DNA from: CALLCD01 sp039817885
Lineage (GTDB): Bacteria; Pseudomonadota; Alphaproteobacteria; Caulobacterales; Hyphomonadaceae
Length of the DNA stretch: 64,000 nucleotides
Assembly (NCBI GenBank): GCA_039817885.1
Contig: JBCBUY010000003.1
Location: 21,264-85,263, forward strand
Reading direction: 5' to 3'
The notes under the pieces are model-generated. The model searched no databases and was not told the origin of the DNA. It saw only the letters and a program-made list of their open reading frames with translations. Below are positions 1 to 8,860 of this stretch, piece by piece. Each line of letters starts with the position of its first letter. The first letter of the stretch is position 1. Position numbers and translations under genes: made by a program.

Positions 1-120
1 AACGAGCCGGTCGACATTTACGTTTCGGACCGGCTTATGGCGCGCGGCAAACTGGTCATCGCGAACGGCGAACTCGGCGTGACGCTAACTGAAATTATTG
101 ACGCACCCGCGACAATCTAG
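1..120 (+). CDS. fliN: Flagellar motor switch protein FliN, C-terminal end (partial)
   Basis: The open frame from base 1 ends at TAG 118-120 and gives 39 residues. They read as the end of a SpoA domain: an EPVDIYV strand, then ARGKLVIANGELGV and a terminal TEIID. This is the conserved end of FliN, part of the C-ring that switches flagellar rotation. The start lies outside the window. The stop is only 5 bases from the stop of the convergent M13 peptidase gene. A flagellar gene next to ctrA is consistent with CtrA controlling motility in alphaproteobacteria. With so short a piece, another SpoA protein (FliM-like or secretion-related) cannot be fully excluded. Confidence 0.75.
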   Translation, partial: NEPVDIYVSDRLMARGKLVIANGELGVTLTEIIDAPATI

Positions 121-125
121 GTTCG

Positions 126-2228
126 CTACCAAACCTGAATGCGGTGATCGGGCGAGAGCCATAATGGATCATCTTCCGTGATGTCGAAGGCGGCGTACCA
201 ACCGTCGACATGGGGCAGTATTCCGTTGACGCGTACCGATGGAGGGCTGTGCGGGTCGGAATAGGCAAAGTCGATGTTCACCGTCGGAAGGCGTTTTGCG
301 CGGCGCTTCTGCGCATAGCTGATAAAGAATGCCTGGGCGTCATCCTTGGACAGCGTATCGGTTCCACCGGCCGCCCTGGCGAGTTCCAGCGCCCGAAATG
401 CTATTTCCACACCCGCCAAATCGCTCAGGTTTTCTCCAAGCGTCAGGTCTGTATTCAGCGGAATGCCAGGGACGGCGTCAAACCGAGATAAGTGGTCTGA
501 AAGTCTGGCCCCTTTGGCATCGAAGCGTGCTTTGTCGTCCTCGTCCCACCAATTCGAGATCTTTCCGCTCGGACCTCGCTTGGCCCCTTGGTCATCAAAA
601 GCATGGCCGAGTTCATGGCCAATCGTCGTGCCCACCGCACCAAAGTTCACCGCCATGCTGGCCGATGGATTGTAATATGGCGGCTGAAGATATGCGGCCG
701 GAATAACAATCGCGTTCAAGGTCGGCAGATAATAGGCCCCAACGCTTATGGGTGAGAAGAATATGTCGCTTATGCGTGTCTCGGAGTTCGCCGCCGCCTC
801 GATTGGATCTTCCGCCGGCATTTGAAGCCTCGACAATGCCGACCGGTGCCGCAGCTGCTGACGCGAATAAGCGTTGTAAAATGGACTTCCGCGTACTGGA
901 ACAAATTGCTCGAAATTGTTCCAGCCAGGCGGTTCGCCGACGACCACCTGGATGGCATCGAGCTTCTCAATCGCTCTTTGACGCGTATCATCGCTGAGCC
1001 AATTGGCATTTTCGATCCGCTCCCGATAGGCCAACAATGTCCAGTCGACGATTTTCTCGACCTCGTGGACGACGCTGTCGCTCAAATACCGCTCGACATA
1101 GGCTTGCCCCACCGGATCGGGCAGCAAATCAGTTGCTACCCGCCGGGCGCGCTGGCGTCTTGTCGGCAAGGCAGGCTCAACGCCGAGGCGGGCTGAGTCA
1201 AACCGATGGACAATGCGCGCCGTTAGTTCATCAAGATAGGGGCCATAGGTCAGGCTAAACCGCAGGGTCAGATAATCCCGCCAGACGTCGACAGGTGTCG
1301 CGTTAAATGCGGCGATGAGACCCGGCAGCTCCTCTGAAACCCGAACCTGAATGATCGTATCTTCCGTGACACCTCTCGCCGCCAGAAAACGTCGCCAGGG
1401 GAAACCCGGATAGGCGGTGCCGAGATCATCTACCCCAAATACCTGTTCTGCACTGACGGGCTGTCGCCGGGATACCGCGTCGGGATAGAGGGCGGCCAAT
1501 CGGCGTTCAAGATCGAGAACCGCGGCCACGCGTTCGGCGGTGTCAGAGCTCCAATCGACACGTTGGAGCAAGCGCTTTAGCTGGGCCTGCGCTCTCTCAA
1601 CTTGGTCGAGCGCCATGGGATCTGAGCGGAGATAGAGCGAGCGTGACTGTAGCAGCAGGTCGGCGGGTTCGATCGAGGCGACGTAGCCCTGCCCTTCTAT
1701 TGGGTCCAATCTCAGCGTGATGCTGATCAGTCCGCCGGCATCGAGATTGTAACTGCCGAGTAGGGATGCGACATGGTCGTGGGTCTCAGCGCCCTCGATC
1801 AGCGACAGGAACGGCCCGACTGGCCTTAAGCCAACTTGTCGCCTGCTATTGTGATCAATGTGATTGCGGAAGATCGCAAGGAACTTCGCCTCATTGCTAT
1901 CGGACGGCCACCGCGAGCGCCGGATCCTGCGAACGATCTCTTCTGCGCGTTCATCGGTCCGGCTCTTTGCCGTTTCGAGTGCACCGGCCTGCCATTTGCC
2001 TTTCTCAATAGACGTGGTGTCGTACCATGTCCCGTTCGCATGTCTGAAGAAATCGACACCGGGAGGTGTGTCGTGGTCCATGCCGGCCCAATCGATCCCG
2101 TGCAGGGCGCTTGCTTTTTGCGGTGCATCCAGCTGACGCGATGATCCGTCAAAGGACTCATCTGCGGCCGAGTTTGCCATCGCCATGACAAGCATGGCCG
2201 AGATCAGCCCTGCAAGTCGAGAAGTCAT
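126..2228 (-). CDS. M13 family (neprilysin-like) zinc metallopeptidase
   Basis: This 700-residue protein starts with a signal peptide (hydrophobic stretch about residues 4-22, Ala-rich end), so it should be exported. The zinc motif HELGH is at residues 538-542, the third ligand is in GENLSDLAG near residue 599, and the chain ends in a short RIQVW-like tail typical of M13 enzymes. An NAFNAT-type substrate-strand motif appears as LNAIVIPAAYLQPP. Family members degrade oligopeptides in the periplasm or at the surface. A second M13 gene lies at 9260-11347. The 208-base spacer to ctrA on the other strand holds the ctrA control region. Confidence 0.9.
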   Translation of the reverse strand: MTSRLAGLISAMLVMAMANSAADESFDGSSRQLDAPQKASALHGIDWAGMDHDTPPGVDFFRHANGTWYDTTSIEKGKWQAGALETAKSRTDERAEEIVRRIRRSRWPSDSNEAKFLAIFRNHIDHNSRRQVGLRPVGPFLSLIEGAETHDHVASLLGSYNLDAGGLISITLRLDPIEGQGYVASIEPADLLLQSRSLYLRSDPMALDQVERAQAQLKRLLQRVDWSSDTAERVAAVLDLERRLAALYPDAVSRRQPVSAEQVFGVDDLGTAYPGFPWRRFLAARGVTEDTIIQVRVSEELPGLIAAFNATPVDVWRDYLTLRFSLTYGPYLDELTARIVHRFDSARLGVEPALPTRRQRARRVATDLLPDPVGQAYVERYLSDSVVHEVEKIVDWTLLAYRERIENANWLSDDTRQRAIEKLDAIQVVVGEPPGWNNFEQFVPVRGSPFYNAYSRQQLRHRSALSRLQMPAEDPIEAAANSETRISDIFFSPISVGAYYLPTLNAIVIPAAYLQPPYYNPSASMAVNFGAVGTTIGHELGHAFDDQGAKRGPSGKISNWWDEDDKARFDAKGARLSDHLSRFDAVPGIPLNTDLTLGENLSDLAGVEIAFRALELARAAGGTDTLSKDDAQAFFISYAQKRRAKRLPTVNIDFAYSDPHSPPSVRVNGILPHVDGWYAAFDITEDDPLWLSPDHRIQVW

Positions 2229-2357
2229 GTCTCAGCTCTATCCTCAAAATGGTCTCAACTTATATAAGTTGAGTGCATCTTGATCTCCAGGACAAATCAA
2301 CTCTCTCTCACAGCAACTGAACTCTTTAGTGTGTGTATTTACGAATTGGTGTGGCCG

Positions 2358-2414
2358 TTAACCTTTCCTAAAGTGTGGTCTCTTAACGTTTGAATGGTTA
2401 ACAGCTCGCCTTAA
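2358..2414 (+). promoter_or_regulatory. CtrA-type half-sites upstream of ctrA
   Basis: Four TTAA-like blocks lie in the 80 bases before ctrA. TTAA (2358-2361), 7 bases, then TAAA (2369-2372) is one mismatch from the CtrA box TTAA-N7-TTAA. Further TTAA blocks lie at 2383-2386, 2398-2401 and 2411-2414, spaced 11 and 9 bases. CtrA autoregulation is known in Caulobacter. That this cluster is the autoregulatory site is inferred from position. Confidence 0.5.
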
Positions 2415-2436
2415 AGGAAACGGTTAGGAGAGGAAC

Positions 2437-3138
2437 ATGCGCGTCCTTCTGATTGAAGACGATACCGCCGTAGCACGCAGCATAGAACTTATGCTCAAGG
2501 CGGCAGGTTTCAATATTTACACGACAGACCTCGGAGAAGAGGGCGTCGATCTGGGGAAAGTCTACGAGTACGACATCATCATCCTCGACCTCTCATTGCC
2601 AGATATCTCAGGCTATGACGTCCTGAAACAGCTTCGAATGGCCCGGATCAACACGCCTGTTTTGATCCTTTCCGGGAACCCGGATATCGAAGCGAAGGTT
2701 AAGACGCTGGGCTACGGCGCTGACGACTATCTCACCAAACCCTTTAACAAGGACGAGCTGATCGCCCGTATTACGGCAATTGTTCGGCGCTCCAAAGGGC
2801 ATGCGGAAAGCGTCATCCGCACGGGCGATATCCTTGTTAATCTTGATGCCAAAACAGTGGAAGTTGACAATGACCGCGTCCACCTGACCGGCAAGGAATA
2901 TCAGATGTTTGAGCTTCTTTCCTTGCGAAAGGGCACGACGCTGACAAAAGAAATGTTCCTCAACCACCTCTATGGCGGCATGGACGAGCCTGAACTCAAG
3001 ATCATCGATGTCTTCATCTGCAAACTGCGCAAAAAGCTCGCGCAGGCGACAGGTGGTGAACACCATATCGAAACGGTATGGGGCCGTGGATACGTACTAC
3101 GCGATCCTAAGCCGAAGAAGGAAGCGCAAGCCGCATAG
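2437..3138 (+). CDS. ctrA: Cell-cycle response regulator CtrA
   Basis: The product has 233 residues: an N-terminal receiver domain (about 1-120) with the acidic pair EDD at 8-10, the phospho-acceptor Asp in IIILDLSLPD (near residue 51) and Lys in YLTKPF (near 103); then an OmpR-type winged helix (about 125-225) ending in ETVWGRGYVLRDP. The sequence is recognisably CtrA, the essential regulator of cell-cycle progression, flagellar genes and replication in alphaproteobacteria. GGAGAGG precedes the ATG by a few bases. TTAA half-sites upstream suggest autoregulation. A rho-independent terminator follows at 3173-3199. Confidence 0.97.
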   Translation: MRVLLIEDDTAVARSIELMLKAAGFNIYTTDLGEEGVDLGKVYEYDIIILDLSLPDISGYDVLKQLRMARINTPVLILSGNPDIEAKVKTLGYGADDYLTKPFNKDELIARITAIVRRSKGHAESVIRTGDILVNLDAKTVEVDNDRVHLTGKEYQMFELLSLRKGTTLTKEMFLNHLYGGMDEPELKIIDVFICKLRKKLAQATGGEHHIETVWGRGYVLRDPKPKKEAQAA

Positions 3139-3172
3139 GTCGCGCTTCAATATTTTCAGAACAATAGGAATG

Positions 3173-3199
3173 GGCGCGATATTGGTTCGCGCCTTTTCT
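3173..3199 (+). terminator. Rho-independent terminator after ctrA
   Basis: Stem GGCGCGA (3173-3179) pairs with TCGCGCC (3187-3193) over a 7-base loop and is followed by TTTTCT. It lies 35 bases after the ctrA stop and before the convergent DUF4167 gene. Confidence 0.8.
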
Positions 3200-3254
3200 G
3201 CTTCTTGTTGGGACAGGGCTTGGTTCGTCAGGCTGCTTGGATCAGCTTGAACTC

Positions 3255-3950
3255 TTAGTCGATCGCTGTCTCAGACACGGAGTCGTCGGCTGGAGCGACA
3301 ACATCTTCTTTTGCTTCTGACTCCGCTGCTGCTCGTCCCCGCGACAGTGTCTTCATAACGCCGTCGTCTTGATCTACGGCTTCGGCCGCTGGCTCGGCGT
3401 CTACAGGCTTCTTCCGTGGGCGGCGCGTGCGAGGTTTAGGCGGATCTGCCGGCGCCTCCTCAGCTTTTGCGTCTGACGTCTCTTCAGCGGCCTCTGTATC
3501 AGCCGACGTTTCCGCGTTGACCTCAGCAGTGGACTGATCATCGCGCTTCCGACGACGGCCCCGACCGCGGGTTTGACGTCCATCGCCGCCATCCTCGGCC
3601 GCGGTTTCTGTGCTTGCTGTATTCGTGTCAGCTGCTGGCCCATCTGCGGCTGCATCCGCCGCAGCACCTTCTTCGGCCGCACCTTGTTGACGCTGATCAT
3701 CGCGCGGCTTGTCTTTCGGCTGCATGCCGGCCAAGACGCGGGAGTAATGCTCTGCATGCTGCAGATAGTTCTCTGCGCTGACCCTGTCGCCGGACGACTG
3801 GGCATCCCGCGCATATTGCTGGTACTTATCGAGAATTTGTTGCGCCGACCCACGGATTTTCACGTCGGGGCCGTTGCTCTCGAAATGACGGTTGGGATTG
3901 TTGTTATTTCCGCCGCCCGATCGGCGACCGCGTCCGCGTTGGCGCTTCAT
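3255..3950 (-). CDS. DUF4167 domain protein
   Basis: The 231-residue protein begins with a very basic, Gly/Asn-rich tract (KRQRGRGRRSGGG then NNNN). A conserved block follows (about 28-80: IRGSAQQILDKYQQYARDAQSSGDRVSAENYLQHAEHY in pieces), which is the DUF4167 signature. The rest is low-complexity acidic/Ala-rich sequence with RGRGRRRKR and RTRRPRKK patches, so it probably binds nucleic acid. The family is widespread in alphaproteobacteria and its function is not established. Start ATG at 3948-3950; it converges on ctrA and precedes prmC in many genomes' style of arrangement, here read on the same strand downstream of prmC-prfA. Confidence 0.85.
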   Translation of the reverse strand: MKRQRGRGRRSGGGNNNNPNRHFESNGPDVKIRGSAQQILDKYQQYARDAQSSGDRVSAENYLQHAEHYSRVLAGMQPKDKPRDDQRQQGAAEEGAAADAAADGPAADTNTASTETAAEDGGDGRQTRGRGRRRKRDDQSTAEVNAETSADTEAAEETSDAKAEEAPADPPKPRTRRPRKKPVDAEPAAEAVDQDDGVMKTLSRGRAAAESEAKEDVVAPADDSVSETAID

Positions 3951-4156
3951 GATTTCTGATATCCCTGTTCTCGCACCCTATGGGCAAATGTCACCTAAAT
4001 GATGACCAGCAATAACCATGTCCTCTGCACTTATATGGGCAGATACATCTCAACGAAGGTGTTGCATGTTCGGCGGGGCCAATGATTTCCGAGGCCGCAG
4101 ACACCGACTGCTGGTTGCTGTCTACCGCGGACTGTCGGCTTCGCCAAGGCCTAATT

Positions 4157-5026
4157 CTATGATTTTGCAGATGGTGATCGCGCCGACAGAACTCTGTCAT
4201 GGCCGGAGAGATCCCGTCGAACAGTTATCTCAAAAAAACCTGCTCGTTCCAGAAGCGAGGCAACCCCCTTTGCTTGATCATAGCCAATCTCCAGCACAAT
4301 CGGCGTTCCAGGGCGAAGATGCGTTCGCGCCAAAGATATGATCTCGCGATAGGCCGCAAGGCCATCCTTGCCACCGTCCAGGGCTTCCGTCGGATCATGA
4401 TCGCGGACTTCCGGATCCAGTCCCCCTAGGTCTTCAGATCGAATATAGGGGGGGTTTGAAATCACCAGATCCGCATGGGCCCAGCTTCGCCAGGTCGACC
4501 AGGGATTGAACACTAGCTCCACCCTATCCTGTAGACCAAGGCGCTGGAAGTTCTCGTCTGCAAGCGCTGCCGCGGCCCTACTCTGCTCCACGGCAAGGCC
4601 CCGCACATCGCAGCGTTCGCTCAAAATAGCCGCCAGCAGGCATCCAGACCCTGTGCCGAGATCGGCGACATGAATCCCTTCGCCCTGGGGCAGCAGATCA
4701 AGTGCCTGCTCAACAGCAATTTCAGATTCCGGGCGCGGGACCAATGCGCGGGAGTCACACTTCATACTCAGTCCATAGAATTGCCGGTAGCCGACAATAT
4801 GGGCATGGGGCTCCCGCGCGACGCGGCGCTTTAGAAAGGCGACATAGCGCTCGGCAATTCCGGTCTCCGATACTGGGTCCAGTTCGCGTGTTATCAGGTC
4901 AACCGCAGAACAGTCGGCAGCAAGCGCTAGAAGCAATCGAGCCTCCCGAGCGGGCTGTTCGATACCGGCTCCCTTAAGAAGGCCGACGCCTTGTCGCATC
5001 AGGTCGCGATAGGTGTCTGTCGTCAT
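4157..5026 (-). CDS. prmC: Release factor N5-glutamine methyltransferase PrmC
   Basis: This 289-residue class I SAM methyltransferase has an N-terminal helical domain (about 1-95), the SAM-binding loop DLGTGSGCL at 122-130 and the catalytic NPPYI at 191-195. That motif is diagnostic for glutamine-N5 methylation of the GGQ loop in release factors 1 and 2. The gene lies 14 bases after prfA on the same strand, so enzyme and substrate are probably co-transcribed. The 206 bases between its stop and the DUF4167 start contain no convincing gene. Confidence 0.95.
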   Translation of the reverse strand: MTTDTYRDLMRQGVGLLKGAGIEQPAREARLLLALAADCSAVDLITRELDPVSETGIAERYVAFLKRRVAREPHAHIVGYRQFYGLSMKCDSRALVPRPESEIAVEQALDLLPQGEGIHVADLGTGSGCLLAAILSERCDVRGLAVEQSRAAAALADENFQRLGLQDRVELVFNPWSTWRSWAHADLVISNPPYIRSEDLGGLDPEVRDHDPTEALDGGKDGLAAYREIISLARTHLRPGTPIVLEIGYDQAKGVASLLERAGFFEITVRRDLSGHDRVLSARSPSAKS

Positions 5027-5040
5027 CGGGTTTGACGGCC

Positions 5041-6114
5041 TCAGCCTTCCTCCATCGCCGCCAAGCGACGGGCTTGATCTTCGGCGATGAGCGCCACGAC
5101 CACATCGTCCAGCTTGTCGCCAGCAATGATCTTATCGAGGGCGTGGAGCGTGAGATTGATACGATGATCCGTCACCCGGTTTTCTGGATAATTGTATGTT
5201 CGCACTTTCTGCGACCGGTCGCCGGAGCCAACTTGTGATTTACGCGCTTCTGCTCGGGCTGAATCCGCCTCCTCGCGCTCTTTCTCATACAGGCGCACTT
5301 TTAACTGCTGCATCGCCTTGTCCCGGTTCACGTGTTGAGACTTTTCAGAACTGGTAGTGACAATACCGGTGGGAATATGCGTGATCCGCACGGCGGAGTC
5401 GGTTTTGTTGACGTGTTGTCCACCAGAGCCTGAGGCTCGATACGTATCAATGCGCAGGTCTTGCTGGCGAACTTCGATCTGAATGTCTGTCGGTGCCGGC
5501 AGCACGGCAACTGTTGCTGCAGACGTGTGGATACGCCCACCGCTCTCCGTCTCTGGTACGCGTTGCACACGGTGCACGCCGCTTTCCCATTTCAAACGAC
5601 CGAACGCGCCCTCTCCTTCGACATTGGCGATGATCTCCTTATAGCCCCCAACATCCCCCTCAGTGACGGAGACCAGATCAACCTTCCACCCCTGAAGCTG
5701 AGCATAGCGCTGGTACATGCGATAAAGATCACCGGCAAAGAGCGCGGCTTCGTCACCGCCCGTGCCTGCACGGACCTCAAGAACAATGTTTGCAGCATCA
5801 TCCTGATCCTTGGGCAGAAGCAGCAGCTGCACTTCTTCTTCCAAACTGGGCAAGCGCGCCCGCAGATCGTCTAGTTCTTCGCGCGCGAGCTCTGCCATTT
5901 CAACATCGTCACCGGCGACGAGGGCTTCAGCCTCGACGAGACCCGCCCTTGCATCGGCCAGCTCCCTGGCCTTGTCGGCCACGGATTTGAGCTCGGCATG
6001 CTCTTTGGACAATGCGACGATCTCGTCGGTATCCGTCGCCACACCCATGCGCGCCTCGATTTCTTCGAAGCGATCTATCACCTGGGTCAGTCGAGTTTCG
6101 GATACTGTTGCCAT
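5041..6114 (-). CDS. prfA: Peptide chain release factor 1
   Basis: This 357-residue RF1 recognises UAA/UAG and triggers peptidyl-tRNA hydrolysis on the ribosome. The GGQ catalytic motif is at 231-233 in SGSGGQHVNKTDSAVR. The RF1 codon-recognition PxT motif appears as P187-E-T189 in RVQRVPETESGGRIH, where many RF1 proteins have PAT or PVT. Length and the N-terminal coiled-coil-like domain are normal. It is followed at once by prmC, which modifies its GGQ glutamine. Confidence 0.97.
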   Translation of the reverse strand: MATVSETRLTQVIDRFEEIEARMGVATDTDEIVALSKEHAELKSVADKARELADARAGLVEAEALVAGDDVEMAELAREELDDLRARLPSLEEEVQLLLLPKDQDDAANIVLEVRAGTGGDEAALFAGDLYRMYQRYAQLQGWKVDLVSVTEGDVGGYKEIIANVEGEGAFGRLKWESGVHRVQRVPETESGGRIHTSAATVAVLPAPTDIQIEVRQQDLRIDTYRASGSGGQHVNKTDSAVRITHIPTGIVTTSSEKSQHVNRDKAMQQLKVRLYEKEREEADSARAEARKSQVGSGDRSQKVRTYNYPENRVTDHRINLTLHALDKIIAGDKLDDVVVALIAEDQARRLAAMEEG

Positions 6115-6138
6115 GGCTGGGCGTTTAAACCGGTTTTG

Positions 6139-6570
6139 CTAGGAGAGAAACACCCTCATGACTTCTAAGACGGTCATCACCATGAGGACGATCGAGCTCG
6201 TCAGGAAGAGGGCGAAGCGAACCATGACGCGATTAAACGTCGCCTGCACAAGAGAATGGACAACGCGCAGACCTACATATCCCCAGGCCAACATATTCAA
6301 GAGGCTGCTCTGGCCACCGGTGGCCGCTGCAAACAACATCAACGCATAAAAGACCGTTGGTTGCTCCATCAAGTGGTTATAGTTTTCGGCCGGCGAGTTT
6401 GAGCCTTTTGGCAATTTTGCCTTCCAGTCGCCTTTGGTGTCTGCAGCCTCCTGAGGGTCAATTCCAGCTTTCTGCATGGCCGGGATGCGCGTGGCGTACA
6501 ACCAAAGCAGCATCACCATGCTCCAGGCGATCAGGGCAAGAACTGGGCTCAAAAATTCTGTAATCGTCAT
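6139..6570 (-). CDS. MAPEG family membrane protein
   Basis: The 143-residue protein has four hydrophobic segments (about 8-28, 72-92, 95-112 and 118-140) and the MAPEG-like blocks ENYNHLMEQP and RVVHSLVQ. The family (membrane-associated proteins in eicosanoid and glutathione metabolism) includes glutathione-dependent enzymes, but bacterial members of this type mostly lack a proven substrate. It lies 24 bases before prfA on the same strand and could be expressed with it. The start ATG 6568-6570 gives a full-length domain. Confidence 0.8.
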   Translation of the reverse strand: MTITEFLSPVLALIAWSMVMLLWLYATRIPAMQKAGIDPQEAADTKGDWKAKLPKGSNSPAENYNHLMEQPTVFYALMLFAAATGGQSSLLNMLAWGYVGLRVVHSLVQATFNRVMVRFALFLTSSIVLMVMTVLEVMRVFLS

Positions 6571-6628
6571 AAGGCGATACTCCCTCTTTTATCGTGGAGA
6601 TCCGCTTATAGCGCTTTGTCAGAAATTG

Positions 6629-7120
6629 CTAATCGCCGAGAACGTTCACAGACGGCAGACGGTGATAGGCAAACAAACCAAGTATGAAGCCTGGAAGCTC
6701 CAGCAGGGCAATCACCGCTACCTGCAACAGCAGCAAACCCCGAAGTACGCTGGTCGCCATCCAGTCCTGGGGCAAAGCTGTCAATGTCCCCCAAACGCAG
6801 GCCGCTGTCGCTGCAAACCCGCCAAGCGCCATCAGCAAGAATTGCGCTTTGGAGTTCTCGTTCTTGTCGAACCCGAACAGATAGACACTGGCCAATCGCT
6901 CCGGCACGCGGAATTTGGCACCGGCCATGGTTCCGACAATCAGGTGCCCCCATTCATGCAGGAGCCAGGCGCACACGCCAGCCGACAGGCCCAGACCCGC
7001 ACCCGCCATTTCGGCACTTATTCCGTCGCCCGCGCTTAGTTGGCCCGCAAACAGCCACGCTATGATCGTCACGGCCACAATAACGGCATCGCGTGCCGCA
7101 AATTGACTGAACGCTCGCAT
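6629..7120 (-). CDS. Small M50-like membrane protein with HExxH motif
   Basis: This 163-residue protein has about four membrane segments. An HEWGH motif sits in the second (WLLHEWGHLIVGTMAGAKF, about residues 55-73). HExxH inside a membrane helix followed by a small-residue helix is the pattern of site-2/M50 intramembrane metalloproteases, and Asn/Pro-rich C-terminal residues could carry the third ligand. It is much shorter than typical M50 proteases and has no PDZ domain, so protease activity is inferred. It lies 58 bases before the MAPEG gene and 24 after the esterase gene, all on the minus strand. Confidence 0.6.
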   Translation of the reverse strand: MRAFSQFAARDAVIVAVTIIAWLFAGQLSAGDGISAEMAGAGLGLSAGVCAWLLHEWGHLIVGTMAGAKFRVPERLASVYLFGFDKNENSKAQFLLMALGGFAATAACVWGTLTALPQDWMATSVLRGLLLLQVAVIALLELPGFILGLFAYHRLPSVNVLGD

Positions 7121-7144
7121 TACTCGCCTCTCAAAGCGGCGCGA

Positions 7145-8443
7145 TTAACGCTCCGCCGTGTTAATTCCCTCTTGTGATGTAAAGCTTGCGTCCAAAAAGG
7201 CTAGGAAAGCATCAATATCAGCGCGGACAATGCCGTGGCCGCCTGGTCGAATATGGAAGGCGATATCAGCCGAAGGGTCAAAATCCTTCAGGCCAGGCTG
7301 CGTCAATCCTGAGCGGTCAAAGGTTCGCCAAGCTGGGCTTGCCCCCTGCGCTGCTCGAAATGCGCCATTGGGGTCGGACCAAACATCTCGGCGACCATTC
7401 CCCAACAGAACCCTGCGGGGGGCGTTGAGCGCGATCAGCATGTGTTGGTCGATGGGGATAGCCTCCTCATTATCGGCATAGGTCGCATAGGTCGGATCAA
7501 ACCAATGGGGATAATTCTTCGTGATCTGTTTTATTGTCTCTCCTGGCTTTTGACGGTTCAGCGACGCGCCGCCTGTTCCAGATTGATGAGAGATCACCAG
7601 CTCGATCCGGTCGTCCCAAGCGCCTGCGATCAAGGCAGATTTGCCATGGCGCGAATGGCCGAACACCGCTGTGCGAGCAGGATCGATACGCGGATCGGCG
7701 TCAAGAATATCGATGGCAGCAAAGTATCCTGCGGCCCAAGCCGCAACAGCTCCCGTGGGCTGACGACCATCACTGCCTGCAGGGAAGCGTTCCAGTGTTG
7801 CACGGCCCGCCTCTGCCCTGTCAGGTACGATTTCCGCCGCATAGAAATTTGCGAAGGCGTAGCCACGATCGAGATAGTCATCCAGCGGCGCTTTCTGGAT
7901 GTAGGACCCGAATATAAATGTCACGAGTCCCATTCCAAAGCCGCCCGGCCCTTCGCCCGTCTCAGGTGGGTTCTCAATGGATGGACCAGGAACAAGGTCA
8001 TATTGCCGGAAAACTTGCGGATTGCTGCTAAATGTCTGGCCGATAATCAAGGGAACAGGCCCCTTGCTGAGCTTGGGAAACATCACTGCCAAATGAAACC
8101 TGATCGCCGTGTCGCCGCGTCCAATTTCAACAACGTATTCCTCAAGTGTTGCACGATCACCCATGAAGCGATCGTCGATCACTTTTTGTGACACGACATT
8201 GCTTTCAATACCGAGAGGGACAGGTCCAAACACGTGTTCTTCCAAGGCAAGCCGCAGTTCTGGGGCTTGGCCAAGCACCCACTCATCCTGGGACCCGACA
8301 TTAATGGCCGGTTGGGCCATCGGTTTGTTGTCCACTTCGAGGCTCGCATAATTCAGCCCCAGCATTGTGCAACTCGTCGCGACAGCGGCCAGGACACCTA
8401 AAAGTGGAACAAGAATAATTGTTCTTAGAATCTTCGACATCAT
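7145..8443 (-). CDS. CE15-like alpha/beta-hydrolase lipoprotein (glucuronoyl esterase-related)
   Basis: The protein has about 432 residues. Its N-terminus is a lipoprotein signal with a Cys after AVATS (near residue 26), so it is probably anchored in the outer or inner membrane. The nucleophile elbow GHSRHGKSA matches the GCSRxGK elbow of CE15 glucuronoyl esterases, and the catalytic His is probably in RPGGHGIVR near the end. Where CE15 enzymes have an ESGSGG acid motif this one has HQSGTGG, so the usual acidic residue is missing. ATG at 8441-8443 was chosen over an upstream in-frame TTG. The substrate is unknown; a sugar-ester hydrolase is the best guess. Confidence 0.65.
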   Translation of the reverse strand: MMSKILRTIILVPLLGVLAAVATSCTMLGLNYASLEVDNKPMAQPAINVGSQDEWVLGQAPELRLALEEHVFGPVPLGIESNVVSQKVIDDRFMGDRATLEEYVVEIGRGDTAIRFHLAVMFPKLSKGPVPLIIGQTFSSNPQVFRQYDLVPGPSIENPPETGEGPGGFGMGLVTFIFGSYIQKAPLDDYLDRGYAFANFYAAEIVPDRAEAGRATLERFPAGSDGRQPTGAVAAWAAGYFAAIDILDADPRIDPARTAVFGHSRHGKSALIAGAWDDRIELVISHQSGTGGASLNRQKPGETIKQITKNYPHWFDPTYATYADNEEAIPIDQHMLIALNAPRRVLLGNGRRDVWSDPNGAFRAAQGASPAWRTFDRSGLTQPGLKDFDPSADIAFHIRPGGHGIVRADIDAFLAFLDASFTSQEGINTAER

Positions 8444-8860
8444 GCGTCGCAAATAGCGCGCTTATATCGTTTTGTCTCGCATGTTCACGCAATTGTTGGG
8501 CGTCTCACTGCCAAGCAAAGTTGGCCCTGCTTTCATTTTCAGTCGCCAATTTGCAACGACACTAATGACGCTCCTGCTTTGGAAACCTCGATTCAGCCCT
8601 ATGCGCAATATTCAATTATTTAATCCGTATACGGTCTTTAAACTCTTTGTCGTTTGCAAGCCCAATCTCTGAATCTGGGACGCGGTGATCGCTTTGCGAG
8701 CCGTCTCAAAAAAATGTGGTGGAGAGAACACAATCACGCAATCAAATTTGTCTTCAACAAATAGGGGCTTCCATTTCCGTTCACGAACTGTAACGGTTCC
8801 TTTTGTTGATTCGAATCCGAGTATGTGTGCACCGAAAATTATCGAGAGGGAGTTTCCCAA
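8444..8860. other. Long AT-rich divergent intergenic region
   Basis: About 417 bases separate the esterase start (minus) from the DUF2853 start (plus). The region is clearly richer in A and T than its neighbours and must carry both promoters. I see no convincing coding frame: the minus-strand frame 8612-8860 has no family features or ribosome site. One arm (8618-8629) of a 12-base inverted repeat that flanks the DUF2853 gene lies here. Confidence 0.5.

Noticed and set aside
3991..4200. A 69-codon minus-strand frame between DUF4167 and prmC
   Set aside because: No ribosome site, no family features, and it overlaps the prmC 3' end.
8809..8821. T-loop-like TTCGAATCC sequence suggesting a tRNA end
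   Set aside because: No acceptor stem, anticodon arm or CCA context can be built around it.
8612..8860. An 82-codon minus-strand frame in the AT-rich spacer before DUF2853
   Set aside because: Its composition is not coding-like and no ribosome site precedes the ATG; it lies on the probable promoters.
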